Source of the DNA: Bradyrhizobium sp. 170
GTDB lineage: Bacteria > Pseudomonadota > Alphaproteobacteria > Rhizobiales > Xanthobacteraceae
Length of the DNA: 64,000 bases
Reading direction: 5' to 3'
NCBI RefSeq assembly: GCF_023101085.1
Contig: NZ_CP064703.1
Coordinates: 5,642,001 to 5,706,000, forward strand
Of the stretch, positions 47,232-56,867 are shown one piece after another. The translations under genes were made by a program, and so were the position numbers. A model generated the notes under the pieces. It did no database searches. It was given only the letters and a program-made list of their open reading frames with translations, and was not told where the DNA came from. How positions within the stretch are numbered: the first letter of the stretch is position 1; each line of letters opens with the position of its first letter.

Positions 47232-48452
47232 ATGCTTTGGTTGGGAAGTCGTGGAGTGCTCCGCTCGTACGCGGACAATAAGTTATGGCGTTGGCATCAC
47301 CGGCTTCCCCTTCAAACGGCCTCGTTCAGGCAACTGGCCTTCACCCTGTCGGCATGCTTGGTCATCATTGGTGGAATGGCTGATCCGGCTCGGGCGGAGG
47401 ATCAGCAGCGACAGCGGATCGTCTCGGCCTGCCGCAGCAATAGCCCACCCTCGGCCGCGGGCAAGACTCCGGATGGGCCGCCCAAGAACAGAGAGGCAGG
47501 CCGCCTTGCCGCAAGCGCGGCTCCAGTGATGTTCGCCGGCGGCTTTGAAAAGGCGATCGAACGGTTGAACCAGGCTATCGAACTCGATCCGGACAACCCT
47601 CACTTCCGCTTGAACCGAGGTTCGGCCTATGCCGGAAACCGGCAGTTCGACAAGGCCATCGAAGACTATGATCGTGCGATAGCCCTCGACTCCAGCTCTT
47701 CGCTCGCCTTTCTCGCTCGCGCAGAGGCCTATGTCAGAATGGCCGACTATGAGCATGCGATCGAGGATTTCGGCGAAGCCATCAGGCTGTTCCCCGGTAA
47801 CGCTCGCGCCTACCTGACGCGCGGTACTACCTACGCGAACAAGCGCGAATACGACCGGGCCATCGAAGATCTTGACCAGTCGATCAAGCTCGATCCCGAG
47901 TGCCCAACCGGCTATCTCACGAGAGCGCTGCTCTTCAAGCTGAAGGGCGACCGTGGTCGCGCCGACGCCGACTATGACCACGCGATCAAACTGGACCCGG
48001 ATCCCGGAAATGCGAGGACATTCTTGCGTCGGGCTGGCGCCTATGGAGGTAAGCAAGACTATAATCGTGCGATGGAAGACCTCGGCCAGGCGTTGAAGCT
48101 TGAGCCCCGTAACGTCTATACCTTGAGCAATCGCTGCTTGTTCCGAGCGATCGTCGGCACGTTCGACGCCGCACTAGCCGATTGCGACGAAGCGCTGCGG
48201 ATACGGCCAGACGACGCCAACATCCTCCACACTCGCGGCATTGCCTACCTCAAAAAAAGCGCGCTCGATAAGTCCGTCGACGACTATGACGCCGCACTGC
48301 GGATCGATGCGAAAAAGGCGGTCTCGCTGTACGGACGCGCAATAGCTAAACGGCAAAAGGGGGATATCGCCGGCAGCGAGGCCGACATCTCCGCGGCGCT
48401 GGCCCTCAAACCAAGTGTCGCGGACGAACTGGCAATTTACGGCGTCAAGTGA
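47232..48452 (+). CDS. TPR-repeat protein, exported or membrane-anchored
   Basis: A 406-aa protein. A hydrophobic stretch (LAFTLSACLVIIGGMADPARA, about residues 34-55) is a signal or anchor. Residues about 105-390 hold about eight tetratricopeptide repeats (FEKAIERLNQAIELDPDNPH, FDKAIEDYDRAIALD, YDRAIEDLDQSIKLDPE and so on). ATG 47232 is chosen; a TTG at 47178 is also in frame. Such proteins scaffold complexes; partners unknown. Confidence 0.8.
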   Translation: MLWLGSRGVLRSYADNKLWRWHHRLPLQTASFRQLAFTLSACLVIIGGMADPARAEDQQRQRIVSACRSNSPPSAAGKTPDGPPKNREAGRLAASAAPVMFAGGFEKAIERLNQAIELDPDNPHFRLNRGSAYAGNRQFDKAIEDYDRAIALDSSSSLAFLARAEAYVRMADYEHAIEDFGEAIRLFPGNARAYLTRGTTYANKREYDRAIEDLDQSIKLDPECPTGYLTRALLFKLKGDRGRADADYDHAIKLDPDPGNARTFLRRAGAYGGKQDYNRAMEDLGQALKLEPRNVYTLSNRCLFRAIVGTFDAALADCDEALRIRPDDANILHTRGIAYLKKSALDKSVDDYDAALRIDAKKAVSLYGRAIAKRQKGDIAGSEADISAALALKPSVADELAIYGVK

Positions 48453-48554
48453 CGGCTTTCGTCCATGACAACCTCACCTCGCCGCAGGCGTTGGCCGTGC
48501 GTCATGACCCTTGCGCCGGCTGCATACACCTGATGCCCCACCAGAAAGTCTCCC

Positions 48555-49771
48555 ATGCTCGGACTGCTGACACTGCCAATCGAATTGTTGCGCCTCGCCT
48601 TCTATGCGTTGCAGGGTCTGGTCGATGCACTGAGAGCGCGCAATCGGCTGCGCTCCGAGTTCACGGTCTTGATCAACGCATCGCGCGAGGCCGTGTGGCG
48701 GCTCAGTACCGCCGATCACTTCGTGCTGGATGGGCCGCCGACGGTGGAGATGTCATCCGAACCTTTACCTGACAGCCCTGACCTTTGGCTGACACGTATC
48801 ACCGTCAGTGGCCAACCGCTGTCGCAGGTCGTCTCGTACGAGCTCGAGCGCGATGAGACCAAGGGGATCATGCGCGCGCGGCTGGTGGCGCACCCATTAT
48901 CCAAGCCGCCAGAGGGCGGGCGGGATATCGAAACGGGACTTATCGTCGAAGCGACGCCAGAGGGGACGGCGCTTACGATGTTCAACGAATTGACCGTGCG
49001 CTCCTTTCGCGACCGCATCATCTATCCGACGGCGCCGCGCCGGATGGGAAACCTGATCAAGCAGCAATGCGAAAAGGATGCCGGTACCTCCAGCCGCCTC
49101 GCAGCCCTGGGTAACCACGGATTGCTTCTGTCGGCCGTGGCCCTCTTGAGCTTTTGCTACCTGTTCGGCTGGAAGTTGGGGCTGCTCCTTGCGGTCGTCA
49201 TCGTCGTGCACGAGGCCGGACACGTCGCGGCGATGCTCATGACGGGCGTCGGCGTACGTGGCGTCTACCTCATCCCCTTCTTCGGCGGTGCTGCCGTCCC
49301 CAAGAAAGCCTATCGAACCGAAGGCCGGCTCGGCTTCATCGCGCTAATGGGACCGGGTCTCAGCCTCATTCCGACGCTCGCCCTCTTCGCCATTTACCGG
49401 GCCACCGGCCAAATTCAATTAAGGCAGGCGGTCGAGATGTTTGCCGTCATTAACGCCGCCAATCTGTTGCCGATCTTTCCCCTCGATGGGGGCTCATTCT
49501 CAACGCCCTCATTGGCTCGGTGAGCCGGAGGTCCGCGCTGATCGTGGCCTGGATCGGGTTGCTCGCCGGCCTCGGCCTCGCCATATACTGGCAATCGTTT
49601 CTGATCGGGATTCCGTTTCTGCTGTTTGCGCTTCAGCGCTATCTCAGTGGCAGTCACACCATCGAACTCGAACGCCTGTCGTTTGGCGGCGGGGTCGCCC
49701 TGGCCCTCGCTTCGATCGCAACCTTCGTCCTGTATGTTTTCGTCATCACGGCTCTGCACATCCGCATTTGA
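48555..49771 (+). pseudogene. Site-2 protease (peptidase M50), frameshifted
   Basis: The first frame (48555-49523, 322 aa) has the zinc motif VVHEAGH (about 220) and NLLPIFPLDGG (about 306), then reads into nonsense and stops. The expected continuation, GLILNALIGSVSRRSALIVA, is in the next frame, which runs to 49771 with two more membrane helices. The join is at a run of five G (49488-49492) where six would restore one frame. Intramembrane proteases of this family cut anti-sigma factors or membrane proteins. It is a mutation, sequencing error or slippage site. Confidence 0.75.
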
Positions 49772-49783
49772 CAATGGTTCCCT

Positions 49784-49825
49784 GTCATTGGGAGCGCATT
49801 CGCGCGACCCGTTGCTCGCAATGAC
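49784..49825. repeat. REP-like palindromic intergenic repeat
   Basis: GTCATTG (49784-49790) and CAATGAC (49819-49825) with partly paired GGGAGC/GCTCG inside. The word GCTCGCAATGACGG is typical of intergenic repeats in Bradyrhizobium and relatives. Confidence 0.55.
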
Positions 49826-49850
49826 GGCTTGAATCCTTGCGCCATGAAAG

Positions 49851-49905
49851 ACAGAGGGCGCAGGGGAACTCCGGGTGCCCGGAGCACCCGCAGTCCGTGT
49901 TGCTG
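49851..49905. repeat. Intergenic repeat with hairpin
   Basis: Text like GAGGGCGCAGGGGAACTCCG followed by the hairpin CGGGTGC / GCACCCG (49872-49890). From memory, sequences of this pattern recur between genes in Bradyrhizobium; not checked. Could also end the protease transcript. Confidence 0.4.
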
Positions 49906-49934
49906 CCCTCTTCCGGTATCGCGATCTGAAATGC

Positions 49935-49940
49935 TATAAT
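49935..49940 (+). promoter_or_regulatory. -10 promoter element of the amidase gene
   Basis: A perfect TATAAT 22 bases before the ATG; the -35 side (TTCCGG, 18 bases upstream) is poor. Rare in this GC-rich DNA, hence notable. Confidence 0.5.
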
Positions 49941-49962
49941 GCCCTCTCGGGGAGGGGCGAGC

Positions 49963-50976
49963 ATGAAGCGCCGCGGGTTCATTTGTGTTCTCGGCAGTGT
50001 CGCTTCGGGATTTTGGCCCCGCCGCCGCACCATCATCGCCGCGATCGCCGCAATCGTGCTTCTGCCCATCGAGGCCAGCGATGCCGGCTGGCTGTCGGAT
50101 CTCTTCAAATCAAAGCAAGCCAAGTCGACAAAACAAGCCAAATCGCCAAAGCACGTCACCTCACGCAAGCCTGCCGCTTTGGCGAGGCGTGCCGTCTCGC
50201 CAAAGCCCCGCAACGTAAAGCTTGCCGCCCTGGGGCCGGTCGGCTTGCCCCCTGCCGCTTTGAAACCGGTCGCGACCCGTTGCGATCCCGCAAAGTTCCG
50301 AATCGTTCTGGATGTGGGACATACCGCCGAATCGGAAGGCGCGATCAGCGCCCGCAACGTTTCCGAGTTTGTCTTCAATCTGCGCCTTGCGAAGCAGATT
50401 GAGGAGAAGTTGAAGGCCGAAGGTTTTTCCGAGACCAGATTGCTCCTGACCGAAGGCAAGGCCAGGCGCAGCCTCGTCAAACGCGTCGCCACCGCCAACA
50501 ATCTGGCCGCGGATCTCTTCCTGTCGATCCACCATGACTCCGTGCCCAACAAATTCCTCGAGGACTGGGAGTTCGAGGGAAAGAAAAGCCGTTTCAGCGA
50601 CCGCTTCAGCGGATATTCCGTTTTCGTCTCCCGCAGCAATCCGGACTTCAAGACGAGCTTGGCCTTCGCCGAACTGATCGGCAAGGAGATGAAGGCCCAG
50701 GGCCTCGATTATGCCAGGCAATATACCCAGGCCATCATGGGCCGCTACCAGCGTCCGCTGCTGAACAAGGAAACCGGCGTCTATCGCTACGATGAGCTCA
50801 TTGTGCTGAGAAAGACCCGGATGGCTGCCGCCCTGCTGGAGGCGGGCTCGATCATCAACCGGGACGAAGAACTCATGATGGGTTCGCCTGAACGCCGGGA
50901 CATCATCAGCAGCAGTGTCACAGCGGCGGTGAAGGAGTTTTGTGAGCCTCGATGGGGCATCCTCGGTCCGCTCTGA
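49963..50976 (+). CDS. N-acetylmuramoyl-L-alanine amidase (Amidase_3)
   Basis: A 337-aa zinc amidase. The catalytic domain spans about residues 110-325: IVLDVGHTAESEGA (zinc His), SEFVFNLRLAKQIEEKL, AADLFLSIHHDSVP (zinc His), and the Glu in ALLEAGSIIN. It cuts the stem peptide from peptidoglycan in the periplasm. The N-terminus has MKRRGFICVLGS, a decayed Tat-like leader, then a hydrophobic helix (IIAAIAAIVLLPIEA) that anchors or exports it, and a Lys-rich linker. ATG 49963 has GGGGAGGGG upstream. Confidence 0.85.
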   Translation: MKRRGFICVLGSVASGFWPRRRTIIAAIAAIVLLPIEASDAGWLSDLFKSKQAKSTKQAKSPKHVTSRKPAALARRAVSPKPRNVKLAALGPVGLPPAALKPVATRCDPAKFRIVLDVGHTAESEGAISARNVSEFVFNLRLAKQIEEKLKAEGFSETRLLLTEGKARRSLVKRVATANNLAADLFLSIHHDSVPNKFLEDWEFEGKKSRFSDRFSGYSVFVSRSNPDFKTSLAFAELIGKEMKAQGLDYARQYTQAIMGRYQRPLLNKETGVYRYDELIVLRKTRMAAALLEAGSIINRDEELMMGSPERRDIISSSVTAAVKEFCEPRWGILGPL

Positions 50977-51021
50977 TGGCGGTGGCTGCCCCGCCTCGCA
51001 TTCGCTCCCGGCCTGCCGGCT

Positions 51022-52194
51022 TCAACCTTTTGACTGCTTCTTGATCTCGTCGTATTTGGAAAGCGCTCGTTCAAACTTGTCATTGAAGAGCCACATCGCA
51101 TCGAGAATTTCGCGGAAGGTTGCAGATGTTTTGGCCCTGTCAGCCTGTCCAAAGGTGAAAACGCTGTTGTTTCGCAGGTATCCCATGATCGTCGGGTCGG
51201 AAATTCTATAGTTGAGCAGGTTGCCTGACTTGAGTGCGGACTTCGTCGGACTCGGAATAATCTGGATCAGTTCAAACAGCTTCATCTGATCGATCGGATC
51301 TGGCAGCGTTTTCACGATCGCCGGTACTTGCGGAAAAATATCCGCGTGTGCGTTCATGAGGGCATCTCGTACGGCGGTCCAGTGGTTGTACCGGTGATCC
51401 AGATTGCCGGCCCGCGCCTCCTCCTTGTCGTCGCGAATGTTCAGCGCAGGATCAAAGGCTGCTATCGACTTCTTTATCGCCGCCCATTTCCTTCGCCCGC
51501 TTTGATCTTCGGATACGCCTGCTTGCAAACTGCCCTTGTACTTATTCGAGCGCGCATTCCCGATGTTCTGATTGCCATTTGTCTCGGCGAAGAACAGCCC
51601 CAGGCTGATACGGCCTGCCGCTTCGGCATTGACCGAATCAAGGCCCCTGGCTCGCGCAATGGCAGTGCCCAGATCGACAACGTCCTTGAATGGCGTATCT
51701 GAGTTTTGCGCGTTGACGGGCGGCGCTTGCATGAGGTCGAAGAGTTTCCTGTACTCATCGAGCAGTGGCTCGTTGTCGGCGCTAAAGTATGCCGGAGGGA
51801 TTCCGTATTTATTGGGCCCGCCGATCTTGGCCGGAAGCGCGTCGGTGAGGTCCTTGTATGCGCTCATCATGTTGTTGCGGGCAAGGTAGAGTGCCTGTCC
51901 CGGCAAGTTCGGTAACCGCTGGTTCGAATTGATCTGCGCGCGCCGCTGGCCCAGGATCGCCTCAAACTGGCTTCGTGAATTGTTGTATGTATTGAGCGCA
52001 TCCGACTGTTTTGTCGTGAGTGCCGCCGGCTCACCCATTGCAGGCGACATGAAGCCGAGATTGCCGATGGCGACTGCTGCGAGCGACGCGACCGTAGTGA
52101 TGATCGCATCGGTGGCGATGGAAGCTGGCGGTGTGAAAAAGAGTCCGAGAGCAAGCGCTGCCGTGGGCGCAGCAGTATGGCTTTTTATTCCCAT
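51022..52194 (-). CDS. Secreted protein of unknown family
   Basis: A 390-aa protein with a hydrophobic N-terminus (PTAALALGLFFTPPASIATD) that looks like a signal or anchor. The rest is helix-rich and polar. The middle contains SLGLFFAETNGNQNIGNARS, a Glu followed by Gly/Asn and Ser that recalls the start of lysozyme-like transglycosylase domains, but no further motif confirms it. Repeated Tyr-Asn-containing segments. It follows the reductase gene by 35 bases on the same strand. No function assigned. Confidence 0.7.
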   Translation of the reverse strand: MGIKSHTAAPTAALALGLFFTPPASIATDAIITTVASLAAVAIGNLGFMSPAMGEPAALTTKQSDALNTYNNSRSQFEAILGQRRAQINSNQRLPNLPGQALYLARNNMMSAYKDLTDALPAKIGGPNKYGIPPAYFSADNEPLLDEYRKLFDLMQAPPVNAQNSDTPFKDVVDLGTAIARARGLDSVNAEAAGRISLGLFFAETNGNQNIGNARSNKYKGSLQAGVSEDQSGRRKWAAIKKSIAAFDPALNIRDDKEEARAGNLDHRYNHWTAVRDALMNAHADIFPQVPAIVKTLPDPIDQMKLFELIQIIPSPTKSALKSGNLLNYRISDPTIMGYLRNNSVFTFGQADRAKTSATFREILDAMWLFNDKFERALSKYDEIKKQSKG

Positions 52195-52229
52195 GGTGAT
52201 TTCCCATGCGCGCATTGACGTAAAGCCGC

Positions 52230-53291
52230 TCAGTTCAGCCGCAGTTCCGTGATGTGCCGCGGGTCCGGGCTCAGTTCACCACGCTCCACGCGCTTGACGA
52301 TATCAGTCAGCGCGGCATTTGCGGCGCAGGGAATGCCGATCTTCTCACCCTCGCGCACCACAAGCCCGTTGAGGAATTCGATCTCCGTGCGGCGGCCCTT
52401 CTGCATGTCCTGCCCCATCGAGGGACGCTGCTGAGAGGAAGTCCGCTTGCCGTCCTTGAAACGCTGCTCGTCGCAGGCGCGCATCGCCGCCTCGTCGCCT
52501 TCGCCGGCGCGCGCGATCGTGTCGGGCGGCAAATGCAAAATCTCTTCCAGTTGATAGCCCTGCGCCTGTCCGACGCGGATCGCTTCGCTGCCGAGCCGCG
52601 TGGAGAAACGGCGAAGCGGCTCGCTTTGCAGGATTTCCGCGCCCGGCAGGCCGGTGCAGGCGGAGAGCCCGTTGCCCATGACGTTGGCGACCAGTTTCGA
52701 CCAGCGCTCACCCCAGAGATTGTCCGTCACCTTGGCGCTGTCGGAGTAGCCGACCAAACGGCAGACTTCCTCCGCCCGCGGCGTGATGCGGCCATGCACT
52801 TCGCCGGCGCGGAACACCGTGTGCGCCGCCCCGCCCTTGCCGGCGCCGCGGTGGATATGACCGGGCTCAGGCAGGTTCACCGTGATGCTGCTGGCAATGC
52901 AGCCCAGCGTCTTGCCCCAGCCGACAATGCCGGCAATCGTCTCCTCGTTCATGCAGTTCTGCAGCGACACGACATAGCCGTCCGCCGCCAGATATTGCTG
53001 GATCAGCATGGTCGCCCAGGCCGTGTCGTAGGACTTCATGCAGACGAAGGCGATTTCAACCGGCTTCTCCTTGGCGAGCTGCTGCGCATCTGCGACGTGG
53101 AGCGCCCGCACGGGCACCGAGAATTCCGCAACGTCCATGGCGTGGGTGACGCGCAGCCCGTGCTTGCGCATATGCTCGACGTGCTCGGGCCAGGGATCGA
53201 TGAACGTAACGTCCTCACCCGCCTGCACCATGTGGGCACCGGCATACCCGCCGACGGCGCCCGCTCCGACAATCGCGATTTTGCGACCCAT
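52230..53291 (-). CDS. Ketopantoate reductase family protein (PanE/ApbA)
   Basis: A 353-aa NADPH-dependent reductase: Rossmann motif KIAIVGAGAVGGYAGAHM at the N-terminus, FVCMKSYDT (the Lys72-like position), VSLQNCMNEE, and the C-terminal helical domain with MQKGRRTEIEFLNGLVVREG. It is longer than E. coli PanE (303 aa), so it may act on another 2-oxo compound. ATG 53291 has GGGAG upstream. Its promoter should lie in the 180-bp gap 53292-53471. Confidence 0.85.
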   Translation of the reverse strand: MGRKIAIVGAGAVGGYAGAHMVQAGEDVTFIDPWPEHVEHMRKHGLRVTHAMDVAEFSVPVRALHVADAQQLAKEKPVEIAFVCMKSYDTAWATMLIQQYLAADGYVVSLQNCMNEETIAGIVGWGKTLGCIASSITVNLPEPGHIHRGAGKGGAAHTVFRAGEVHGRITPRAEEVCRLVGYSDSAKVTDNLWGERWSKLVANVMGNGLSACTGLPGAEILQSEPLRRFSTRLGSEAIRVGQAQGYQLEEILHLPPDTIARAGEGDEAAMRACDEQRFKDGKRTSSQQRPSMGQDMQKGRRTEIEFLNGLVVREGEKIGIPCAANAALTDIVKRVERGELSPDPRHITELRLN

Positions 53292-53471
53292 GCTTCTCCC
53301 CTCGCATTTTCTTGCGGTGGAGGACACAACTGCGTCCGCTCATCCGTTGGCAATCACTCTAGCGGATCGGGGCTTCCCGCCAACCGGTCGTTCTGTGCCA
53401 AAAGCGGGCCTGTGCCATGCCGCTATTCATGGGCTGCTCGTGTTTGCGCCCTTCTCGCAGCCTTCGGTTAC

Positions 53472-54239
53472 TCACCCCGCAGGTTTTCGAGCGGTTCGCG
53501 CCTTCGGAGGTGATCCGGCAGCGGATTTCAACCGAATTCGTATGGACCCGCCCTTGGGCTGATCGATCTCGAAAGCGTTCGTCTTCCGCACGAGGTCACT
53601 CAGGTTGCGGAAGCCGTAGGTCCTCTGATCGAAATCGGAAGCCAGGTTGGCAAGCCGTCGTCCGACCTCGCCAAGGCTTACCCACCCGTCTTCGCTTTCC
53701 ATCTGGGTGATGACCTTCTTGATGATCGAGGTCGCTGCGTCAGGGGGCTGGAGCGGCTTTGCCCCCAAGACGGCATCCTGAATGTTCGCCGTACCGGTCA
53801 GCAGGTTCTCGGTGTAGACGAACTTTCGGCAGGCCTGCCGGAAGCTTTCCGGCGTCTTCTGTTCGCCGAATCCGAACACATCGACGCCGTGCTCCCGGAT
53901 GCGGGCGGCAAGACGCGTAAAATCGCTGTCTGACGACACCAGGCAGAATCCGTCGAACCGGCCGCTATGAAGCAGGTCCATCGCGTCGATGACCAGGGTG
54001 ATGTCTGACGCATTCTTTCCAGTCGTATAGGCGAACTGCTGCTGGGGTATGATGGCGTGCTTCGAAAGAATGTCGGCCCAGCCCTTGGATCGCGCATTGG
54101 AGAAGTCGCCATAGATGCGGCGAACGCTCGCCTCGCCGATCTTTGCAATCTCCTCGAACAATCCATCTGCGATCTTTGCGGAGGCATTGTCAGCGTCAAT
54201 CAGAACAGCGAGACGGGGCGAGCGGGTTTCAGACGGCAT
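53472..54239 (-). CDS. NYN-domain protein with C-terminal OST-HTH domain
   Basis: A 255-aa protein. Residues about 10-150 form a PIN-like NYN (LabA) nuclease domain with the acidic residues of LIDADNASAK, IVIDAMDLLHSG and LVSSDSDFTRLA. Residues about 175-235 look like an OST-HTH/LOTUS RNA-binding domain (EDGWVSLGEVGRRLANLASD, FDQRTYGFRNLSDLVRK). It may cleave RNA. ATG 54239 gives MPSETRS; the upstream frame is longer but unlikely. Confidence 0.85.
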   Translation of the reverse strand: MPSETRSPRLAVLIDADNASAKIADGLFEEIAKIGEASVRRIYGDFSNARSKGWADILSKHAIIPQQQFAYTTGKNASDITLVIDAMDLLHSGRFDGFCLVSSDSDFTRLAARIREHGVDVFGFGEQKTPESFRQACRKFVYTENLLTGTANIQDAVLGAKPLQPPDAATSIIKKVITQMESEDGWVSLGEVGRRLANLASDFDQRTYGFRNLSDLVRKTNAFEIDQPKGGSIRIRLKSAAGSPPKARTARKPAG

Positions 54240-54347
54240 GACTTTCCCAAACAGTAAACGACCCCCGGCAGACAGCGATAGCCCCGGCCGGCCCCTCAAG
54301 TAGACTTATATTCTTTAAGGGGGGCAACGACCGAGCGCAAATCCGGT

Positions 54348-54440
54348 TCAGGCCGGCTTCACGCCGCCGAGCGCGGCCGTCAGTTCCGCCGCTACTTCCC
54401 GCACGGTCTGACCATGCATAGGCAGGCGTTCATTCGTCAT
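54348..54440 (-). CDS. Possible 30-aa peptide at the end of the kinase gene
   Basis: MTNERLPMHGQTVREVAAEL then TAALGGVKPA. Its ATG overlaps the histidine kinase stop (ATGA), which suggests coupled translation. The segment VREVAAELTAALGGVKPA shares 12 of 18 residues with a frame at 58370-58423 on the same strand. Confidence 0.4.
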   Translation of the reverse strand: MTNERLPMHGQTVREVAAELTAALGGVKPA

Positions 54441-56632
54441 GCGGCTGGATTGGGCCGGACGTGCCGGGCTGGAATGCTCTCGTCCCGTTCCAGCGGCAGG
54501 GTAAACTGAAAGACGGCGCCCCCGGGTTCATTCGCGCTCGCCCACATCCGTCCGCCGTGAGCCTCGACCATAGACCGGCAGATCGCGAGACCCATGCCCA
54601 TGCCCTTGGGCTTGGTCGTGTAGAACGCCTTGAACACGCGCTCCATATCCGTCGGGTCCAGGCCCGGGCCGGAATCGCGAACCGTGACAAGCACGCCGCC
54701 CGCGGCCTCCCGCTCGGTGATGATCCGCAGCTCGCGCGCCCCCGCGTCGATGCCGCCCATGGCTTCAATGGCATTGAGGATCAGGTTCAGCGTCACCTGC
54801 TGGAGTTGAGTGCGATCGCCATCCACCCCAGGCAATCCGGGCGCGAGCTCGGTCCGCAGCAGGATGCCATGCTTGAGCACTTCGCTTCGGGTCAGCGCGA
54901 TCATTTCGAGGATGGCTTCGTTGAGGTCGAACCGATCCTTCCGCGGCGGCACCTTGTTGATGAGGGCCCGGATGCCGCCGATGACGTTACCGGCGCGGTT
55001 GCCGTCCTCGACGATACGGTTGAGGGAGGCGCGAACCTCGTCGAGATCGGGCGGTTCGGCGCGGAGCCAGCGCAGGGCGGCCTGCGCGTTGGTAACCGTC
55101 GCGGCAATCGGCTGGTTGACCTCATGGGCGATCGAGGCCGACAGCTCCCCCATCGTGGTGACGCGATTGGCGTGCGCGAGTTCCGCCTGCATGGCGCGCA
55201 AGGCTTCCTCGGCCCGCCTACGCTCGGTGATGTGCCGCCCGACGCCGCGGTAGCCGACGAAGCGCCCCGTCTCGTCAAACACCGGCAGCCCGGAGACGGA
55301 CACATAACGCTTGCTGCCGTCGGGAGCAGGCCGTGCGAGCTCAAAATCACGGAACGGCAGGTGGGCATCGAGCGTCTCCCGGTGCTTGTGCCAAGCCTCT
55401 TCATCAGGCTCCAGGTAAGGCACTTCCCAACGTGTTTTACCGATCTCGGAGTCCGACTCAGGCGCGTCGGCAAGGCTCTCCGCGAACTCCTGGTGAGTAA
55501 AGCGATGTTGCGCATCGGTCTCCCAGTACACATCGAAGGAGAAGTGCACCAGCGTGCGAAAGCGCTCCTCGCTCTGCCGTAGCGCCTCTTCCGCCCGCTT
55601 GCGCTCGGTCAAATCGAGAACAAAGCTAACACCTTGATTTGGGTTTTGTTCGAACATCGCCCCACCCATTAGCACGGGCACGCGGCTGCCGTCTTTCCGG
55701 AAGTACTCTTTCTCGAATGGCTGGACAGTCCCCATCCGCCTCAGCTCGTCCACGGTGCGTGCGTCACGGTCGCGCCAGTCCGCCGGCGTCAGGTCCGTCC
55801 GGTTCACCCGCCCCGAGGCAAGATCCTCTCGGTCGTAACCCAGCATATGGAGAAACGCATCGTTGGCCTCAAAAATGCGACCTTCGAGATCCCAGATGAT
55901 GATGCCGACGATGTTGGCGTCGACCAGGCGCCTGATCTTCTTGTCGCGCGCCACGAGATCGCTGTGGAGCGCGACGTTCTCCGCGATCGCCTTGCGCCGC
56001 CGGAGCGCTTCGAGCCGTGCAAGCGCCAACGCCGCTCCTGCCAGGACTGCGACAATGACGACTGCCGTCGCGATCAGCCACGCTTTGCGTTGTTCGAGTG
56101 CCTCGGCGCGCCTCTCCTGATCCACCAGCAGGAAGCGCTCGTGGTCCACCATCTGGTCGATCTGCGATCTTATCTCGTCCAGGCTGCGGATCATCGCCAG
56201 CGCCGCCGGCCCGGAGCCGGCTCGGGCAGTTTTGACGATGTCATCGATCTCGCGCAGCTTCGCTGCGACGGTCAGCGCCAGATGTCCGGCGCGATGGTTC
56301 TGCAATGGATCGCCCACGACCAGAGCCTGGAGCGCCTGGGCGTCCCGCCGCACGCTTTCGTCGGAGACGCCGTAGGCCTTGAGATATGAGGGGTCGAGCG
56401 TCAGCAGATAGCCGCGCCTTTGGGCCTCCACGTCGGCGATGATCGTTTTCAGCCGATCCAGCGTCTCGAGCACCTGGCGGCTGCGCTCGTGCGCAAGATT
56501 TGCCGCGTGTCGCTCCTGCCAATATCGGAGGCCGAGAAACCCGGTCCCGGCAACCACAGTTAGAAGCACTGCGACCACCAGCGCCAGCGGACGCGCAAAC
56601 CACCGAGAGGACTGGCTCAGAATGACTGACAT
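54437..56632 (-). CDS. Sensor histidine kinase with CHASE3 and two PAS domains
   Basis: A 731-aa membrane kinase. TM1 near residues 13-30, CHASE3 sensor domain (about 35-185), TM2 (about 192-215), PAS1 (about 230-355), PAS2 (about 360-485), HisKA with His in SIAHEVNQPIAATV (about 513) and HATPase_c (LNLILNAIEAMG, DSGPGLDP, GMGLAICRSMVEAHGG). It resembles FixL/Bradyrhizobium PAS kinases. No response regulator gene is adjacent; the divergent neighbour is a solute-binding protein. Confidence 0.9.
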   Translation of the reverse strand: MSVILSQSSRWFARPLALVVAVLLTVVAGTGFLGLRYWQERHAANLAHERSRQVLETLDRLKTIIADVEAQRRGYLLTLDPSYLKAYGVSDESVRRDAQALQALVVGDPLQNHRAGHLALTVAAKLREIDDIVKTARAGSGPAALAMIRSLDEIRSQIDQMVDHERFLLVDQERRAEALEQRKAWLIATAVVIVAVLAGAALALARLEALRRRKAIAENVALHSDLVARDKKIRRLVDANIVGIIIWDLEGRIFEANDAFLHMLGYDREDLASGRVNRTDLTPADWRDRDARTVDELRRMGTVQPFEKEYFRKDGSRVPVLMGGAMFEQNPNQGVSFVLDLTERKRAEEALRQSEERFRTLVHFSFDVYWETDAQHRFTHQEFAESLADAPESDSEIGKTRWEVPYLEPDEEAWHKHRETLDAHLPFRDFELARPAPDGSKRYVSVSGLPVFDETGRFVGYRGVGRHITERRRAEEALRAMQAELAHANRVTTMGELSASIAHEVNQPIAATVTNAQAALRWLRAEPPDLDEVRASLNRIVEDGNRAGNVIGGIRALINKVPPRKDRFDLNEAILEMIALTRSEVLKHGILLRTELAPGLPGVDGDRTQLQQVTLNLILNAIEAMGGIDAGARELRIITEREAAGGVLVTVRDSGPGLDPTDMERVFKAFYTTKPKGMGMGLAICRSMVEAHGGRMWASANEPGGAVFQFTLPLERDESIPARHVRPNPAA

Positions 56633-56711
56633 GGGCCCAGGTCTTGTCTTCCCAAGTCTTCGATGCTCGCGTGAGCGATTGTTTTCTGATGCCGACGCAG
56701 AGCATTGCTAG

Positions 56712-56717
56712 TATAAT
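56712..56717 (+). promoter_or_regulatory. Candidate -10 in the kinase/binding-protein divergent region
   Basis: TATAAT on the forward strand, 150 bases before the binding-protein start; the reverse strand reads TATACT one base on. No good -35 was seen for either. Confidence 0.35.
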
Positions 56718-56867
56718 GAAAATATAGCCACGGTCCGCGTGGGTAAGACGGGAACCGGCACACTCTACCGCGCAGATTACACGCAAGGGACAAAAACGTC
56801 ACGGGTAAGGCCCGCCCGCCCGCGCGTTGCGAAGGCCAAGGCCGATCCTCCGGCAGGGAGCAACCAC

